In this document: positions 22,925 to 36,200 of the stretch, in pieces
How positions within the stretch are numbered: the stretch's first letter is position 1
How the letters are laid out: each line of letters opens with the position of its first letter
Origin: Scatophagus argus
Taxonomy: Eukaryota; Chordata; Actinopteri; Scatophagidae
Length of the DNA stretch: 64,000 nucleotides
Assembly: GCF_020382885.2 (NCBI RefSeq)
Contig: NC_058513.1
Location: 4,107,408-4,171,407, forward strand
Direction of reading: 5' to 3'
The notes under the pieces: generated by a model
Seen by the model: the letters and a program-made list of their open reading frames with translations, nothing else
Told to the model about the DNA's origin: nothing
Database searches by the model: none
Made by a program: the position numbers and the translations under genes

Positions 22925-24929
22925 AGTAGATATAGACTGTTAGAGTTCCATTCTAGAATGGATTGCATGTATGCAATGTTCTGAGTCTTCCACCATTGGT
23001 GGAAAGCAGCCAAATACGTTTTACTGTACTTAAGGTACAACCTTGAATTACCTTGCTTTACCCAAATCCACCACATATTGTTAATGGTTAAACAGTGGTA
23101 GCCAACTTTTTCGGGTTGTGACTCAAAGAATTGTATCTGGTTGCGGCTCCTTGCCATGTTTTCAAGTGTGTTTCCATCTATCTATGAGATCACATGAAAG
23201 TTTTTATGCTTGGCTGAGTTGGTTGGTTGTGTGTTTGAGTAAAGGTTCTGTTATTCCCTTGATGTCAGGCATTCAAAGTGAAAGCGGTATTTGCAAACTG
23301 AGCCTACATTCTCTCTAATCTAATTTATTGCACTTTTCGTTCATATGTTGTTTTCTCAACACCACTATGTGTGAGGCCAATCGTTTCATTGTTTAATGTG
23401 TTTGACATGTTTCAGAACGACTCATAAAAGACATGGATGATGTTAATATAGCGGGTAGAGGTGAGTAGTAATTAAATGTTTGAAAGTCTGAAGTTTTTCT
23501 GGAGCAGAGGCCTGTGCTGAGTTTATGAAACCTGTTGAAAACCTGGTGTTTTGCTCCATAAAACTGCCCCTGATAGTTTTCAGCTAAGCCAAAACAAAGC
23601 CTTTTGCTATTGCTCTTTTAAGAGAATGTTTAGTTGTTTGTCTGAGTCAGATATGTCAGAACCAAGTCTAATGGATTATAAAAGAATGTCAGGAGCGATT
23701 AGATCAAAAGAGTGCAGCCTGGCTCATTTTCTGGGTGACTGTGTCTTGTGTCTTGTGTCACACCCATCAGAGGGGTAATGCTACCAGCTTCAGTTATTTG
23801 ATTACGAGAACTTGTGTAAATGCGTCTGTCCAGTGAAAGCGAACAGTTCAAGCATGAGTACAAACCATGCAAAGGTTTCAGAGCAAGCCTGTCTTTCTTC
23901 ACCGACAGCTGACAGTTAATGGAAGTGCTTTCATCTGATGCCATCCTCCATAAGAATTTGGAAAAGACAGAACCAAAGAAAATGCCACCACAAGCCTTTG
24001 AGCACCTGTTAAGTGTTATTGAAAGTGGTGAGCTAAAAAGAATGAAGTGCAATCCTGCTGTGTTATTAATGAGATGCTGTACCACTTCGGACCGTGTCTG
24101 CTGCTTGCTATTCAAAAGACCACAATTCATAAGGGAGGCAAAGACAAACATGAAACAGGAAGATGCAGCCTTTTTGTCCCTTTGAGTTTACACCTGACAG
24201 CTGCTTTCCTTTTAGCTCCACGGATGAGACAGAAGGAATGGAGAGGTTGAGGCAGGGTCTGCACACAGCCCAGAGCTTTTAATGTTTGAACTCAATTGGT
24301 TTGAGTGTGTGAAGTGAGGTTTGGTAAGGTGAAGCCTCACAGAAACTGCTTCAGGGTACATTCCTATTCACCTCAATAATTTGGGGGTGACATGAAAGGG
24401 AATCAAAGGAAATGAAGACGTTAACTGTTGAAAGAAATTTCTTTTTCATACAAATACATAAGTTCATGTTCTGTTGTGCAGTTTCTCATTATTGCATATT
24501 TTTAAAGTGATCATATCCCTCCAAGTGTTCAGCAAATTTAGAACCATTATCATCAGGTCAGCAGATGACCATTTCCTAAACCCCACCCCTAAACAGTGAT
24601 TAAAGTGTAAGGAATGTCACTATATGATATCAGTCGCACATGCACAAGCTTGTACGCCATTTTGGACAGCTGGGTACGGTAAAACCACTGGGACCACATG
24701 CACAACTGCCATACAGCCAGCAACTAGTTAAATTTACATTTCCTAGTGATTATGGCGGTGTGTGGTTGCCTGTTGTAGTGTTGTATTTTTTTTGAGTTAC
24801 CCTACAATTTGTCCAAATATTTGTAAGTACACAATTACAGCAATATGAGCAAAAAAATGGTATGCTATAATTGCTTTCCAGGGAGTAGTTTTACAAATAC
24901 AGAGCAGGTCTGTTCAGACATACCTCTTC
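22925..24929. other. non-coding DNA of the unit
   Basis: The 88- to 150-codon frames on both strands around 23699-24185 overlap each other and carry no recognisable domain. They are kept in U3 but interrupted in U2, where the unit is cut at the point equivalent to 24072. No exon is supported. Confidence 0.5.
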
Positions 24930-25090
24930 ATTATTGAATTCAGGTGTGGTATAGGGCTGTTTTTCAGATTGGGCTCAGCGCCCTACTTCCAGTGAAGGGA
25001 AATCTTAATGCTTCAGGATACCAAGACATTTTGGATGATGCTATGTCTCCAACCCTGTGGCAAAAGCCTGGGAAAGGCCCTGCTCCACCC
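24930..25090 (+). pseudogene. Tc1-like transposase fragment (U1 copy)
   Basis: After 'ttattgaattcaggtgt', part of a Tc1-type left end, the frame reads LLPVKGNLNASGYQDILDD and then SPTLWQKPG. This matches the stretch before the last catalytic region of Tc1-like transposases (the order VKGxLNAxxYxDIL...PxLW is characteristic). Upstream and downstream transposase is missing, so this is an internal-deletion relic, shared with U3. Confidence 0.75.
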
Positions 25091-25356
25091 TGGCCGGATA
25101 TGTCCGGTGCAAAATACAAAATCCTTCTTGTCCGGACACGTAGATTTCATCCCCCCAGTGTTCACAACTCTAGGGCCATGGCCTTGCATACTTCTAACAC
25201 TGGGACTAACCAGCTCACCACAGCAACACAGGAACAATAATGTTTCTCTGTTTCCCCATTGTCTACATGGATCTTTAACTTCTGGATTCTGACATGATAT
25301 CATGTGGCAGCCATCAAGTACATAGGCCTCTTTTACAAATATCTTTAGGGACTGTA

Positions 25357-26705
25357 AAACATACAAGATAGGTTTATTTGTCACACACACAATCATACAC
25401 GGTACAATGTGCAGTGAAATTCTTGATCTCCCTGCTACCAAAAAATAGGTAAATAAAAAATTTAAATATTGCAAAAAGAGAAGATAATAAAATTAAAATT
25501 AAAAAAGTGAAAATGTGCAGTATTTCCATGAATAGTATTTCCATCTAGTGCATGTAGTGCAGGTGGGAGTGGGATTGTCCAGATTAACGCTCACTGTTGA
25601 GCAGACGGATGGCCTGGGGGAAGAAGCTTTTCCTCATCCTCTCAGTGTTGGTTCTCAGGCAGAGGATCTTCTCAGCTCTCGACCTGCATTGTTTGATGTA
25701 AATGACTAGGTCGGGTAAAGTTGTTCTGATTGTCCGCTCAGCTGAGCGGACTACCCTCCTGAGGGCCGAGAGGTCCTGCTTTGTGCAGCTGCCCATCCAT
25801 GTGGTGATGCTCCCACTCAAGATGCTCTCAGTGGTGCAGGTGTAAAAGTTCCTGAGCACCTTGAGGGGGAGCCTGAAGTCTCTGAGCCGTCTGAGGTGGA
25901 ACGGGTGCTGCCTGGCCTTCTTAACAGCCCTTTGAATGTGCAGTGACCAGGACAGGTCCCGTGTGATGGTCACACCAAGGTATTTAAAACTGTCCACCCT
26001 CTCCACCTCAGACCCGCCGATGCAGAGTGGACGGATGTCCTTCTGCTGCTTCTTCCTGTAGTCCACAATCAGCTCCTTAGTTTTGCTGACGTTCAGCAGG
26101 AGGTTATTCTTCTGGCACCAGCTCTCCAGGTGGGTGACCTCCTTCCTGTAGGCCTCCTCCTTGTTGTGGGAGATTAACCCCACGATGGCTGTGTCGCCAA
26201 CAAACTTTATAATGATGTTGCTGTCTGATGTGGACACACAGTCATGTGTGTACAGGGAGTACAGCAGGGGACTCAGCACGCAGCCTTGGGGGGATCCAGT
26301 GTTGAGGGTGAGGGGGGATGAGTTATAGGGGCCCACGCGTACCACCTGTTGTCTGCCAGTAAGGAAGCTGTGGATCCACCTGCACAGGGAGGAGTTCAGT
26401 CCAAGATCACACAGCTTAGTGAGCAGCCTGGAGGGGACTATGGTATTGAATGCTGAGCTGTAGTCCACAAACAGCACTCTCACATAGTTCCCCATCCTAG
26501 TGTCTACGTGGGAAAGTGTCTTGTGCAGCAGGAAGGTTATGGCGTCATCTGTGGATCTGTCTGGGCGGTATGCAAACTGTAGGGGATCCAGGGTCGGGGG
26601 CAGAGAGGAGGTGATGAATGTTTTGACCAGCTTCTCAAAACATTTCATCACCACAGATGTGAGGGCTGTGGGGCGATGGTCACTGTCAAGTAAAACAAGT
26701 AAAAC
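25357..26705 (-). mobile_element. 5'-truncated Rex1-like LINE (U1 copy)
   Basis: A minus-strand frame (25584 up to about 26700) encodes a LINE reverse transcriptase from its N-terminal fingers onward: [78 protein letters not shown], then the C-terminal [12 protein letters not shown] and a stop. The catalytic FADD box reads FVGD, so the enzyme is dead although the frame is open. No endonuclease domain is present. Downstream, 'ttatttgtcacacacacaatc' type sequence is the 3' UTR. The RT style is that of the Rex1/CR1-like fish LINEs. Confidence 0.85.
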
Positions 26706-26753
26706 ATTAGGGGACAGCATTCTTAACCACCTTGCTCTATAGCTCTTCTTGTT

Positions 26754-28479
26754 TGTGTGTGTTTCTGCAGCATGAAATATGTTTTTACGTACAGATGAAG
26801 GCCAGAGAAAAATGGGGTTTACAGGAGGATCTAACACACCTTGTTTGGATTTTCTCTTTGATTTTAGAAGCTTTTTTGAAAGAGGAAACCAACTCTGACA
26901 AGCAACTTATAAAAAACCAAACAACAGAACAAAACTGTGAGGCAGTGTATGTACCAGAGTGTACCAGACAGACATTAAATGAGATTAGATTATTTTTTTC
27001 CTCCTTCTATTGAAAAAGAAATAAAATGCAAAAAGTACCAGACATAAAAATGGGAAGCTCAAGCTGTGTACAAAAATTTCACATGAAAAAATGCTGAGTA
27101 CTGTATCTTTGGTAATGAAGTGTTCTCAGGGTTATTTCATCTCCTGAATTGAACAAAACAGCCTACACATTATAATAAAGTTTCTCTGACTTTCGGTCTG
27201 ATTTGATCTCTGTGCCTCTGTTATTTCATGCCTTACACGCTGCTGAGTTGATGTCCTTCACATTATTGATCGAAACACTGCCAGATAACATGATGAGCTG
27301 CTTTCACCATCCCAGTAGTGTAGCTCAGGGAAAGACATGGTCCATCACTTTGGTCTGGATGAAATATCTCAATATTTGTTGCATGAAATGTCAGGGAATT
27401 TTGGACATCCATGTACCCTCCAGAGAAGGAATCCTGATGACCTTGGTGATCCCATTTTCAACTTTTTAACTAGCAGCACTACAAAGTCAAAATTTTAATT
27501 TGTGCAATTTGTCAATTGATCATCAATCACCACCTTCAGGTGCATTTAGGAGATTGGAAAATCCTCCAAGGTGGTGGAGGAAGAATGATTTCAGCTCACA
27601 GGAGGTGTGAGGAAGCATGAGTTTGTGTAATGAAAAACATCCACAATCTTTTGAAACTGCAGGCTGTTTGATTCCAGCTCGTCATATTCTGACACTGTGT
27701 CACACCCTTGTGCACTCAGATGTGCACGGTACCCTTTAGCATCTTTGACCGATGCTAAATTGTAGTTTAGGTATGAAATGTACATGGTTACCTTTATCAC
27801 TTCTGATTCAGTCTTTCAGTTTTGTTCCTTTGGCAGGCAGAACAGCAAACGATGAGGTTTCCTGCTGTTGCTAAAAGAAAGGAATCCTGAACCGCACAAG
27901 CATTAAAACATTCACCTTTGTTCACCGCACACTAATCTTCTATGACCTGCAGGTTTAGTACCCATTCGTGCAGTATTCTGACTTTTCTTCATTTAAAGAA
28001 TTTAATTGCCCCAGAATAAAGGCACTCAGTATGATGTTGTTTAAAGAGGCCACATTTTGCTCATTTTCAGGTTCACACTTTTGAGGGGACTCCTCAAATG
28101 GGTTTGCGTGCTTTGATGTTCAAAAAGTCCATTTTTTCTTATACTGTACACCGTCTCTATTCACCCTCTATTTGAAATGCTTTTTTTTTCTCTCAACCTT
28201 TTTGAAAGTCTTAGTCTGCTGTGATTGATCAGTACCCGTCACCTTTGTGAATGTTTTTGCTGCCAGGAGGTCCCTATAACTGAGTCTGGCTGCACTTTCT
28301 ACCATAAACATCACCACAATGACCACTTCTAAACCAATATTGACTATTTCTTTTTCACACATGTTGTTACATTCAAGGCATATCTATAAAGTATAGTATT
28401 CCAGATTTTCAGTTGTTGCAGGGATGTATCTGTCACATTTCAATCAAAAATGAAGTTAATCCACTGGACCTTCTCATCC
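26754..28479. other. unique spacer between U1 and U2, first part
   Basis: No counterpart in the other units is visible in the window. It contains a reversed copy of the dispersed repeat (about 27240-27470: 'gtccatcactttggtctgg', 'atgaaatatctcaatatt', 'gatgaccttggtgatccc'). No gene was recognised. Confidence 0.55.
27240..27470 (-). repeat. dispersed fish repeat copy, reversed
   Basis: In reverse complement it carries the usual order: GGGATCACCAAGGTCATCAG, then a 'gtacatggatgtccaaaattc' type stretch, 'caacaaatattgagatatttc' and 'ccagaccaaagtgatggacc'. The same family as at 7260-7660 and 17640-17940. Confidence 0.55.
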
Positions 28480-29757
28480 TCAGATGGTGAGGGTAAATGG
28501 TGGCTTTTGATGGACACGTTGCAGTTTGCCTACAGGCCAAACATGGGGGTGGATGACGCTGTCATCTACCTGCTGCACCGGGCGCTGACTCACCTGGAGA
28601 GTGCTGAGAGTGCTGTGAGAATCATGTTTTTTGACTTCTCAAGCCCATTCAACACAATTCAGCCGGTGCTGCTGAGAGGGAAGCTGGAGAGAGCAGGTGT
28701 GGACGGACATTTGGCTGCTTGGATCATCGACTACCTCACCAACAGGCCACAGTATGTGAGACTGCATAACTGTGTGTCTGAGGTGGTGGTCTGCAGCACG
28801 AGGCCCCCCAGGGATCAGTGCTCTCACCTTTCCTCTTCACCCTCTACACCTCGGACTTCACCTACAACACCAGCAGATGTCACCTCCAGAAGTTCTCCGA
28901 CGACTCAGCCATTGTTGGCTGTGTGTCTGAGGGGAATGAGACGGAGTACAAGTCAGTCATCGTGGACTTTGTGGGCTGGTGTGAGCGCAACCACCTGTGC
29001 TTACACACCAGTAAAACAAAGGACTTCCGGAGAAGGACATTACCACTTACACTGGTGAACATCCAGGGCTCGGACATTAAGACGGTGGACAGTTTTAAGT
29101 ATCTGGGTGTTCACCTCAACCATAAACTGGTCTGGTCACATAACACCGATGCCCTGTACAAGAAGGGCCAAAGTCGTCTCCGCTTTCTGAGGAGACTGAG
29201 GTCCTTTGGAGTGTGCAGGCCCCTTCTAAGGACTTTTTATGACTCTGCGATAGCCTCTGCTATTCACTAGGCTGTGGTCTGTTGGGGACCGGGACAGGAA
29301 GAGACTAAATAAGCTAGTCAGGAGGTCCAGCTCTGTCCTGGGCCGCCCACTGGACTCTGTGGAGCAGGTGGGTGAGAGGAGGATGTTAGCCAAGCTGACA
29401 TCCATCATGGACAACACCTCTCACCCTCTGCATCAGACAGTGGAGGCTCTGAGCAGCTCCTTCAGCGGCAGACTGCTACACCCTCAGTGTGGAAAGGAGC
29501 TACCGCAGTTCCTTCTTTCCCACTGCGATTAGACTACATAATTCAGTGGTCTAGTCCTCTTTTCCTCTCTTATGAGGACTTGTATATAGCTGTATATTGT
29601 ACTGTGTTTGCTGTACTTGTTAATTTATTTTACCTTTATATTTTTTTGTAAGTGTTTATGCACACTTCTTGCTTTTAGCACTCTTTTTCTGTTCTTGTGA
29701 GCTGCCACGACAAGTGAATTTCCCCACTTCGGGATCAATAAAGTTCATCTTATCTTA
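28480..29757 (+). mobile_element. Rex1-like LINE, frameshifted remnant
   Basis: The first frame (to about 28808) reads MDTLQFAYRPNMGVDDAV, RIMFFDFSSPFNTIQ and LTNRPQYVRL. A one-base loss in the 'ACGAGGCCCCCCAGGG' region shifts to the next frame: VLSPFLFTLYTSD, KFSDDSAIVG (FSDD catalytic box), [15 protein letters not shown], and a stop at 29270. The 3' end carries 'ggatcaataaagttcatctt' followed by a short ATCTTA-type tail, the usual terminus of fish Rex1-like LINEs. The 5' half, including any endonuclease, is absent. Confidence 0.85.
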
Positions 29758-31821
29758 AAAGTGAAGCTGATGTGATAATCAGCTCATTCAAACATGAAAA
29801 TAACTCCTTAACCAGAGATCAGTAAATCTCTTTTGCGATGCATTTGACAGCGTGATAAAATACAACAGAAGATGACAGGCCTTGACTGCTTTTCCTCCCA
29901 TACACTAAATCTGCCAGCTTTTCATTTAGTAAAACCCCACTGACCCACCATGATGGCTGCTCACAGCGGCCAGGCAGTCACATTTCTCTGCTTCTGTTTT
30001 GTAGCAGCAAATTATCCAGCTGGCTCACTGGGTGGGAATGACAAAACAGGTGTGAGGGGGCTCTGATTTATATGTCAGAGAAGCAGGGCTGTCCCAAGGA
30101 TTTCCGGGGCCCAAAGCAGAAGTACAAAAGCAGGGTTCATATCCTGTATACACCTCAACACTTCTACAGACACGAGCCCTTTAGCTGATTTTGTCTTGAT
30201 TGTTAAGTATCAGCATGACAAGAAGCTTGATACAAATATCATAATTTGCCAATTTTGCAAAAAAATGGAAACATCTTTTCTGAAAAAGGTCTGATGTTGT
30301 CCTGGATTTCTTCTACTCCTTCTTCTTCTTTCTGGTTTGTGACCAACACAATTATAATTTGCAATAAACGTTCTGTAAAGGTTCAGAGAGAAGGGAAATG
30401 TCTATGAGTCTCACAAGCCCAGATTTCAAAAATAGAACAAAATAGAAACGCATTGCAATCATTTTCAAAAGGTGTTTGATGAGAACAGCTCCTGAGCCCA
30501 TGTAGTAATATCCTTTATACAATCATGTGTTTGAGAAAATTATGAACCTCAGCACATCCTTGCTTGGAACCAACCGAGGGACAACTTTCATAGCCAATCA
30601 CGATCCTATCACCTGTTAGCAGTGAACCTGTTGACCTGTGGAATGTTCCAAACAGGTGTTTTATTGAGCAGTACACAACCTTCCCAGTCTTTTGTTGCTT
30701 CTATCCCAACGTGTTTGAAAAGTGTTTCTGGCATCAAATTTGGAGTAAATGGATATTTACAAAAATCTATGAATATGATTGTAGAACATGAAACATTTTC
30801 AAATAAATGTCAAAGGGTTAGCAAATTACCTCTATATGTTTCACTATATTTATGTATTATGTATTATCTATATGTTTAACACATCATCCCAGCTATTTGT
30901 GAATCACGGTTGTACTTTGAATGCAGGCTCAGAATGTGTACACTGTATCTGTATTAAGCAGTTTGCTGAGGCCATGATGACACCAATTTAAAAGCATTTA
31001 ATATGTAAATATGATTTGTTTGTATGTACTTACAACCCTCACCGCATTTGAGTATACATTTAAAAGTACTAAAACAAGAACAGCATAATACAGTAGATTG
31101 TCTGCAATGTAGAGACGGTATAATACAACACTGCAGCAAAGCAACTGTGGTGTCAGCAGTACTGACTGTATCAGATGTTTTTAGTGTAAATCTGGCTTTT
31201 ACGAAAACGTTACAGAAAGACGTACAGCATCAGCTCACACTGTACATTTAGCTGTTCAGGACTTGGCCCCTCATGGTTGACATTGACGACCTGACATGAT
31301 TTCTTTTTTTCAAAATGTTCAAACAGTAGATGTGTTTTCTGGTGTGTCTTTTTTGCTGTAATAGCCAGTCCTACAAAGGAAACAGCATGATGATCATTGC
31401 TGTTGTCATCACATACCGCTGCTTGGTCATGCCCTTATTCTTCTGAATGAGGCCCACATAGTCTTCATTTTGGCGTGTGTTCCTGCAGCAAAGCCTTTCT
31501 AACTTGTGCTTAACATGAACATTCACAGGGGGTGCAAACTCCTTTCCTCTGACTGAAGGTTGTGTGTGTGGCCCAACACTCAACCTCAACTCCTCTTGGG
31601 ACTTTCTCACTTTGTAAACTAAGTTGCGTTGTGTAGTTGCTCTGATTGTATGATACTGACACGGATGTGTTTATACTGGAGGCACACTGTATCCTGCAAT
31701 ACTGCAAAATGACATGCTGGGAATAAGACCAAACTCTCATTGCACAATCAGGCAAAATGTTCTGGTGGAAACTACCAGCTGACGCTGACAAAGCTAATTA
31801 AATAATAAATAATAAAACACA
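29758..31821. other. unique spacer, middle part
   Basis: AT-rich, no exon recognised. About 30640-30810 ('ttccaaacaggtgttttattg', 'ttcccagtcttttgttgc', 'gtgtttgaaaagtgtttctgg') resembles the end of an interspersed fish DNA repeat, but no termini or coding sequence are visible. Confidence 0.45.
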
Positions 31822-32075
31822 ATGTATTTGTGGAATTGCAGGCTGCAGAAATAGAACAGCAGCAAAGGCAGTTTTTCTGCTACTTGTCCTTTTCAGGACG
31901 ACTCACCTCACCTCACCCTTTACCCTAACCCCTAAGCCCACCTCCTCTTCTCACCCCTAACCCATCTCCTCTTCCTCTTGTCCAATCCCAACTCCTTCTA
32001 CCCTTCCTCTTCTCTCATCGTCCTCCTACCTTTATGTATTTCTTTAAAGCCTTCATCAAAATAAATCTTATTTAT
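31822..32075 (+). pseudogene. inverted fragment of the coiled-coil gene's last exon and 3' UTR
   Basis: From 'tttgtggaattgcaggctgc' through 'tttttctgctacttgtcc' and 'ttttcaggacgactcacc' to 'accctaacccctaagcccac', this plus-strand stretch matches the minus strand of exon B (20676-20834 and equivalents), with more differences than the three units show among themselves. A poly(A) signal (AATAAA near 32060) follows. No coiled-coil exon A is present next to it, so it is a broken, oppositely oriented relic of an older copy. Confidence 0.7.
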
Positions 32076-33111
32076 CTATGTGTCTTTCTGAGTAGACACA
32101 TAAATGTCACATAATACAGCAGTAGATTTGTTTTCACTTTCTCATCATAACACAGTCAAGAATGAGAATTTATTCACTTACCACTAATTTATGACCAGCT
32201 ATTTTTGGACAGGATTTTTTTTAAAGTTTTCTTACTGCAGGTTTATCAGAAATAAATTTTTTCTTGTTGCTGTTGAATTAAAAGGATCTTCAACATGCTT
32301 ACTAAGGCTGAATGGTGAAGCCATCTCCACCTCTCTGATATATCCATGGTATAATGGTAAATTTGTTTACCATCTTAGTCTGGCAGGTTAGCATGCTAGA
32401 CTCATATGAGCCATCAGTAGTCCGAGTTAGACAAATGGATATTTTCTAAAGTTACAGCCGTTTTCTCTCAACCTTTCTCTCTCTCTTTCCCTGGACACTG
32501 ATTCCTCGTAATGATCACAATGGGGGCGTCTTGCTAAACAGACTGTAACTTAATAGCCACTTGATTTGATCTCAAACCACTGAAGCCTCTTATTAGCTTA
32601 TGAACTTCAGAATCTTTGAACAGAATCAGGACTGTGGGTTTTGTCCTCTAACTCTTCCATTACAAGAAGTGGCCAATGTAGATGGCAGGAATGATTTCAG
32701 AGACCATTAACTCCTTAGGACAGTGTATCCTCTAACCAAAGCTAAGTTGAAGGTGTTTGATAAGAGTATAAACAAATTTACATTATATTATTCTTTTTTC
32801 CTTTATGTCATGCAAGAAAAAGAAGTCCATGTGTTTTTCCCATTTCGTTTCCCAAGTCATCAAAAGAACAGATATTAAACCAAATCCGGGATACATCACT
32901 ACATACTTCTTTTCATCATATGTTTTGTACATATATTAAATATTTTCTCATTGTAATCTATAAATTCTGTGATTTTGATCTTTTCCGTTGTTGGGACATC
33001 TTTTGTATATCTGTCCATCCGGGGTGAGGAATCTCTGCTCTGTGGCTCTTCCTGGGATTTGTTTCCTGACTTGAATAAAGGATCTGAAATTACTGAATTG
33101 AAGAAGAAGAA
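32076..33111. other. unique spacer, last part
   Basis: Non-coding. 32980-33105 ends in an A/G-rich tail (GAAGAAGAAGAAG) immediately before U2 begins, which could be a retroposon-type end at the unit boundary. No domain was recognised. Confidence 0.45.
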
Positions 33112-33299
33112 GCAAACTGTGTTCTGTAATGTTGTACATACTAAAGTGTCATGGTGGATATTACATTGTAGTATGTACTGTGTGTAGATGATTTATGGTA
33201 AATGCATTCTGAATCCAAACTTATGGAAGCTTGCAAGTGTACTACTTAAAGTGGATGTAATGTCCGTCATTGCTTAATTAATACCCTTTGTTGTGATCA

Positions 33300-36200
33300 C
33301 CTTGGAGTCTACCTGGCAGGTAATGGTGTGCAGCGTATAACTGACACATGGTTTAACCAGGTTCACCCCCCTTAAATTCTCAGCCCTGTCCTCTCCCACT
33401 ACCCATTTTCCCCGTCTGCTATCCATCCTCAGCCTCTTTTCGATATCTCCCTCTCCACCGCACATAGCCACCTAATCCCCCACAGTCCACTTCTCCAATT
33501 TGTCCTCTTTTCATGGCCTTTGTGATTGACACTGTGACACTCTACCTCTGCCCTTTCCTATCACTATCTCCTTTCCAGCTATCCACTCTATTTCACCTTC
33601 CAGCTCATATCAGACTTTGGTAGACGTTTCCTTTATTACTGCTGTGCTTGTTAAAACTCAAAAGCAGAGTGTTTCTAATTGATGCAGGTTTCGCCCTTGA
33701 GTGCTATTTGGATGTCATTCAGTTGAACTTTCCACATTAAGCCTCCATGTCGTCTCACCTTCCCTTAAAACTGTCATGTTGTAGGATTATGGTTTAGAAT
33801 TATGGTTTAAAGAGTAGCTGAAAAGGCATACACAGCACAGAGACTGGGGTAAATTAACCATAATTACCACACAGAAGACACACTTTGTGTTTAACAGTGA
33901 TATATTATTGTGTGATGTGATGCAATTTAACTGCATCACATTAGGCCTGCTTGGCAACTGCTTAATTTCACTATAGGTCGAACATGTCAAATACACTGTA
34001 GGCTACAGTAAGTTAAAATTTGCATGTTGGCTTTTTGAGGTTGACATGTGTGCCACCAGAAGCTTGAGACTTTCTCTGATGTCTTCTTCTTGTCCTCAGA
34101 TGAAGATTCCTTGTCAGGTGAATATTGTCCACATTATTCTCCTCTACCACCAGCCCTCCAGCAAAGAACATTGTTAGTAGTTCAGTTTGACAGTTGAGTC
34201 ACAGGCAGAGTCAGCTAGGTTGACAAGGGCGTCACACACCCACGAGTCCCATGTATGGACTTCCCACAATTACTACAAAACAGAACTTTGAGAACAGAAC
34301 AGAGACGAGGAGGATGGTGAGTTCAGGAAGATAACATGGGGTATCTTTGTTGTTCAAACAAACCATAGACTGTCCAGGGAGCCACAGAACAAGTAACGGG
34401 CTTTGGCTGGTCCCATCTGTCGCTGGGATTCTCCTTTCAACTCACATTTCACTGTCTGGCTGAGAACTGTCAAAATCTTGGTCTGAGATCAGCTGGTGAA
34501 TGATGTAAGAGCCGTAAAGAACCAAGGGAGTGAGTTGGACCACATTTAGCATAGATGGTACATTCAGTTATTGGAGAGGCTTACACATGAAGGAGCTTTT
34601 ATACAGTATCTTAGATCTTTACCCAATTTCTGATTCTGATATCACAGATTAAAATATGGGCAAAATTATGCTACACTACTGTTTTGTTGTGAACGGATTT
34701 ACGAAGGCAGTTTTCTTGTTGGATGTGCAGTATGTGAGGTGGAGTTTGTTTGATCTGGAGGAGGAGATTAACCTGTGTTAGCTCTGACTGTGTATCTGTT
34801 GGTTACTAACTAACTTACATCACCTACTGCTGTGTGGGCTCAGTCACTCAGTCCATGTGTTGCACAGCTGCAGATATCACATTGGAGAATTTTTTTTCAA
34901 ACAGGAAGCTTGAGTTAGCTCCACTGTTAGCTCCATTTTCTAACTTGCCTCCATAGTTAGTTTTTTATTTATTTATTTATTTCCACTTTCATTGGAATAC
35001 TAAATAATTTTGCTGGCTTTACAGATGCAGGTACAAATACAAATACTGGCCTCTTCTTAGTGCAAACATCCATGATGGAATATAGTAACAGCAGCAACAA
35101 AACATAAAAATAAGTGATATTTGCTTCTATTATGTTAAAAAGTGCTATCCATCCATTCAAAACTAAAAGAAGGAAGATGACTTTTGTTTGTGTACCACAT
35201 TTTGATTGAATTAGATTAGATTATTAGATTAAGATCTTGAAATTTCAGTACACTGAAAACTTTTAGGCTTTAAAGCTTTCAGCCGTCATTTGAGACAGTG
35301 ATAAAATCTGTGAGTGTTTCACTTTCTAATGTTCTCAGTGAAATAGTAGTGAGATGGTTTGGAACCAGCCTTGTTTTTTTATATTTTGAAATTTGTTTAC
35401 TATTGTTTCCAGTTAATGGTACAAGACTGAGAGTCTCCATGTTATGGGCTCCTTGAGGCCTCACTTTGGTACAGCAATGTTTGAGCCATGTTTGCCATTC
35501 TAGTTTGGTTTGTTAGTATGCTAACATTTTCTAATTAGCTTGAAAAAAGGACCACTGAGGCTTGTGAGAACATTCACAGTTTTGCAAATGTTTGATTGTA
35601 AACTAAAGTTGGTTAGTTAGTTGAGCTCAGGAGATCGGCAGAGTTATTGCACGTTATCCTGAGGGAGACATCAATATAAGTAACAAATTTGGTGGCAATA
35701 TTTCAGTTGAGAACATCTGTCAAGTTTTGGACTGACGATTGACAGACAGACCAACGGACAATACCATCCTCAGAAATGCCACAGGTATCCTGTTTGCTTA
35801 CATAGATGTGCAGTGTCTCTTGCAACCTGCATGACAAACACTAACCTACAGTCAGAGTCCATTGCAGTCAACCTTGTGCGCTCATCGATGTATTGTGAAC
35901 TGTGGCACAGCCTTTGGAGCACGATGATATATGATACAAACTCGGTTCTAGCTATGCTGCAATTAGATGTGAATAGTTTGTCCTGAAGCACAGTGATTCT
36001 TCAGTCTATTTTTGATATGATTTGTAACCTGTTCTACACACATATTACTCCACTCAGCTGAACTATAAACCAATTCCTACATGCAGGCTTTTATGGTGAG
36101 ACACCTTGATGGGAAAGAATAAATCCAATTTAGTCTGACAGTCACTCAAACTTCCCAATCCCTCCCACATCATTACATGGTACACATTTCATCTTACTTT

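Larger units (their letters stand above)
15376..26753. repeat. tandem segmental duplication unit U1
   Basis: Homology to U2 begins at 'gcaaactgtgttctg' (15376 in U1, 33112 in U2), and homology to U3 runs at least to 26753 (equivalent to base 64000, the window end). In order it holds a palindrome, a SINE-like insertion, a dispersed repeat, a 124-codon relic, an LTR/gag relic, the coiled-coil gene, an unidentified exon, a Tc1 fragment and a LINE. Read by eye, long stretches differ from U2 and U3 by only occasional substitutions and short indels, so the duplication is recent. Confidence 0.92.

Noticed and set aside
23699..24185. 150-codon minus and 88-codon plus frames kept in U1 and U3
   Set aside because: They overlap each other, have no recognisable motif, and their retention is explained by recent duplication.
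28168..28362. 64-codon minus-strand frame
   Set aside because: Short, with low-complexity Lys-rich end; no supporting signal.
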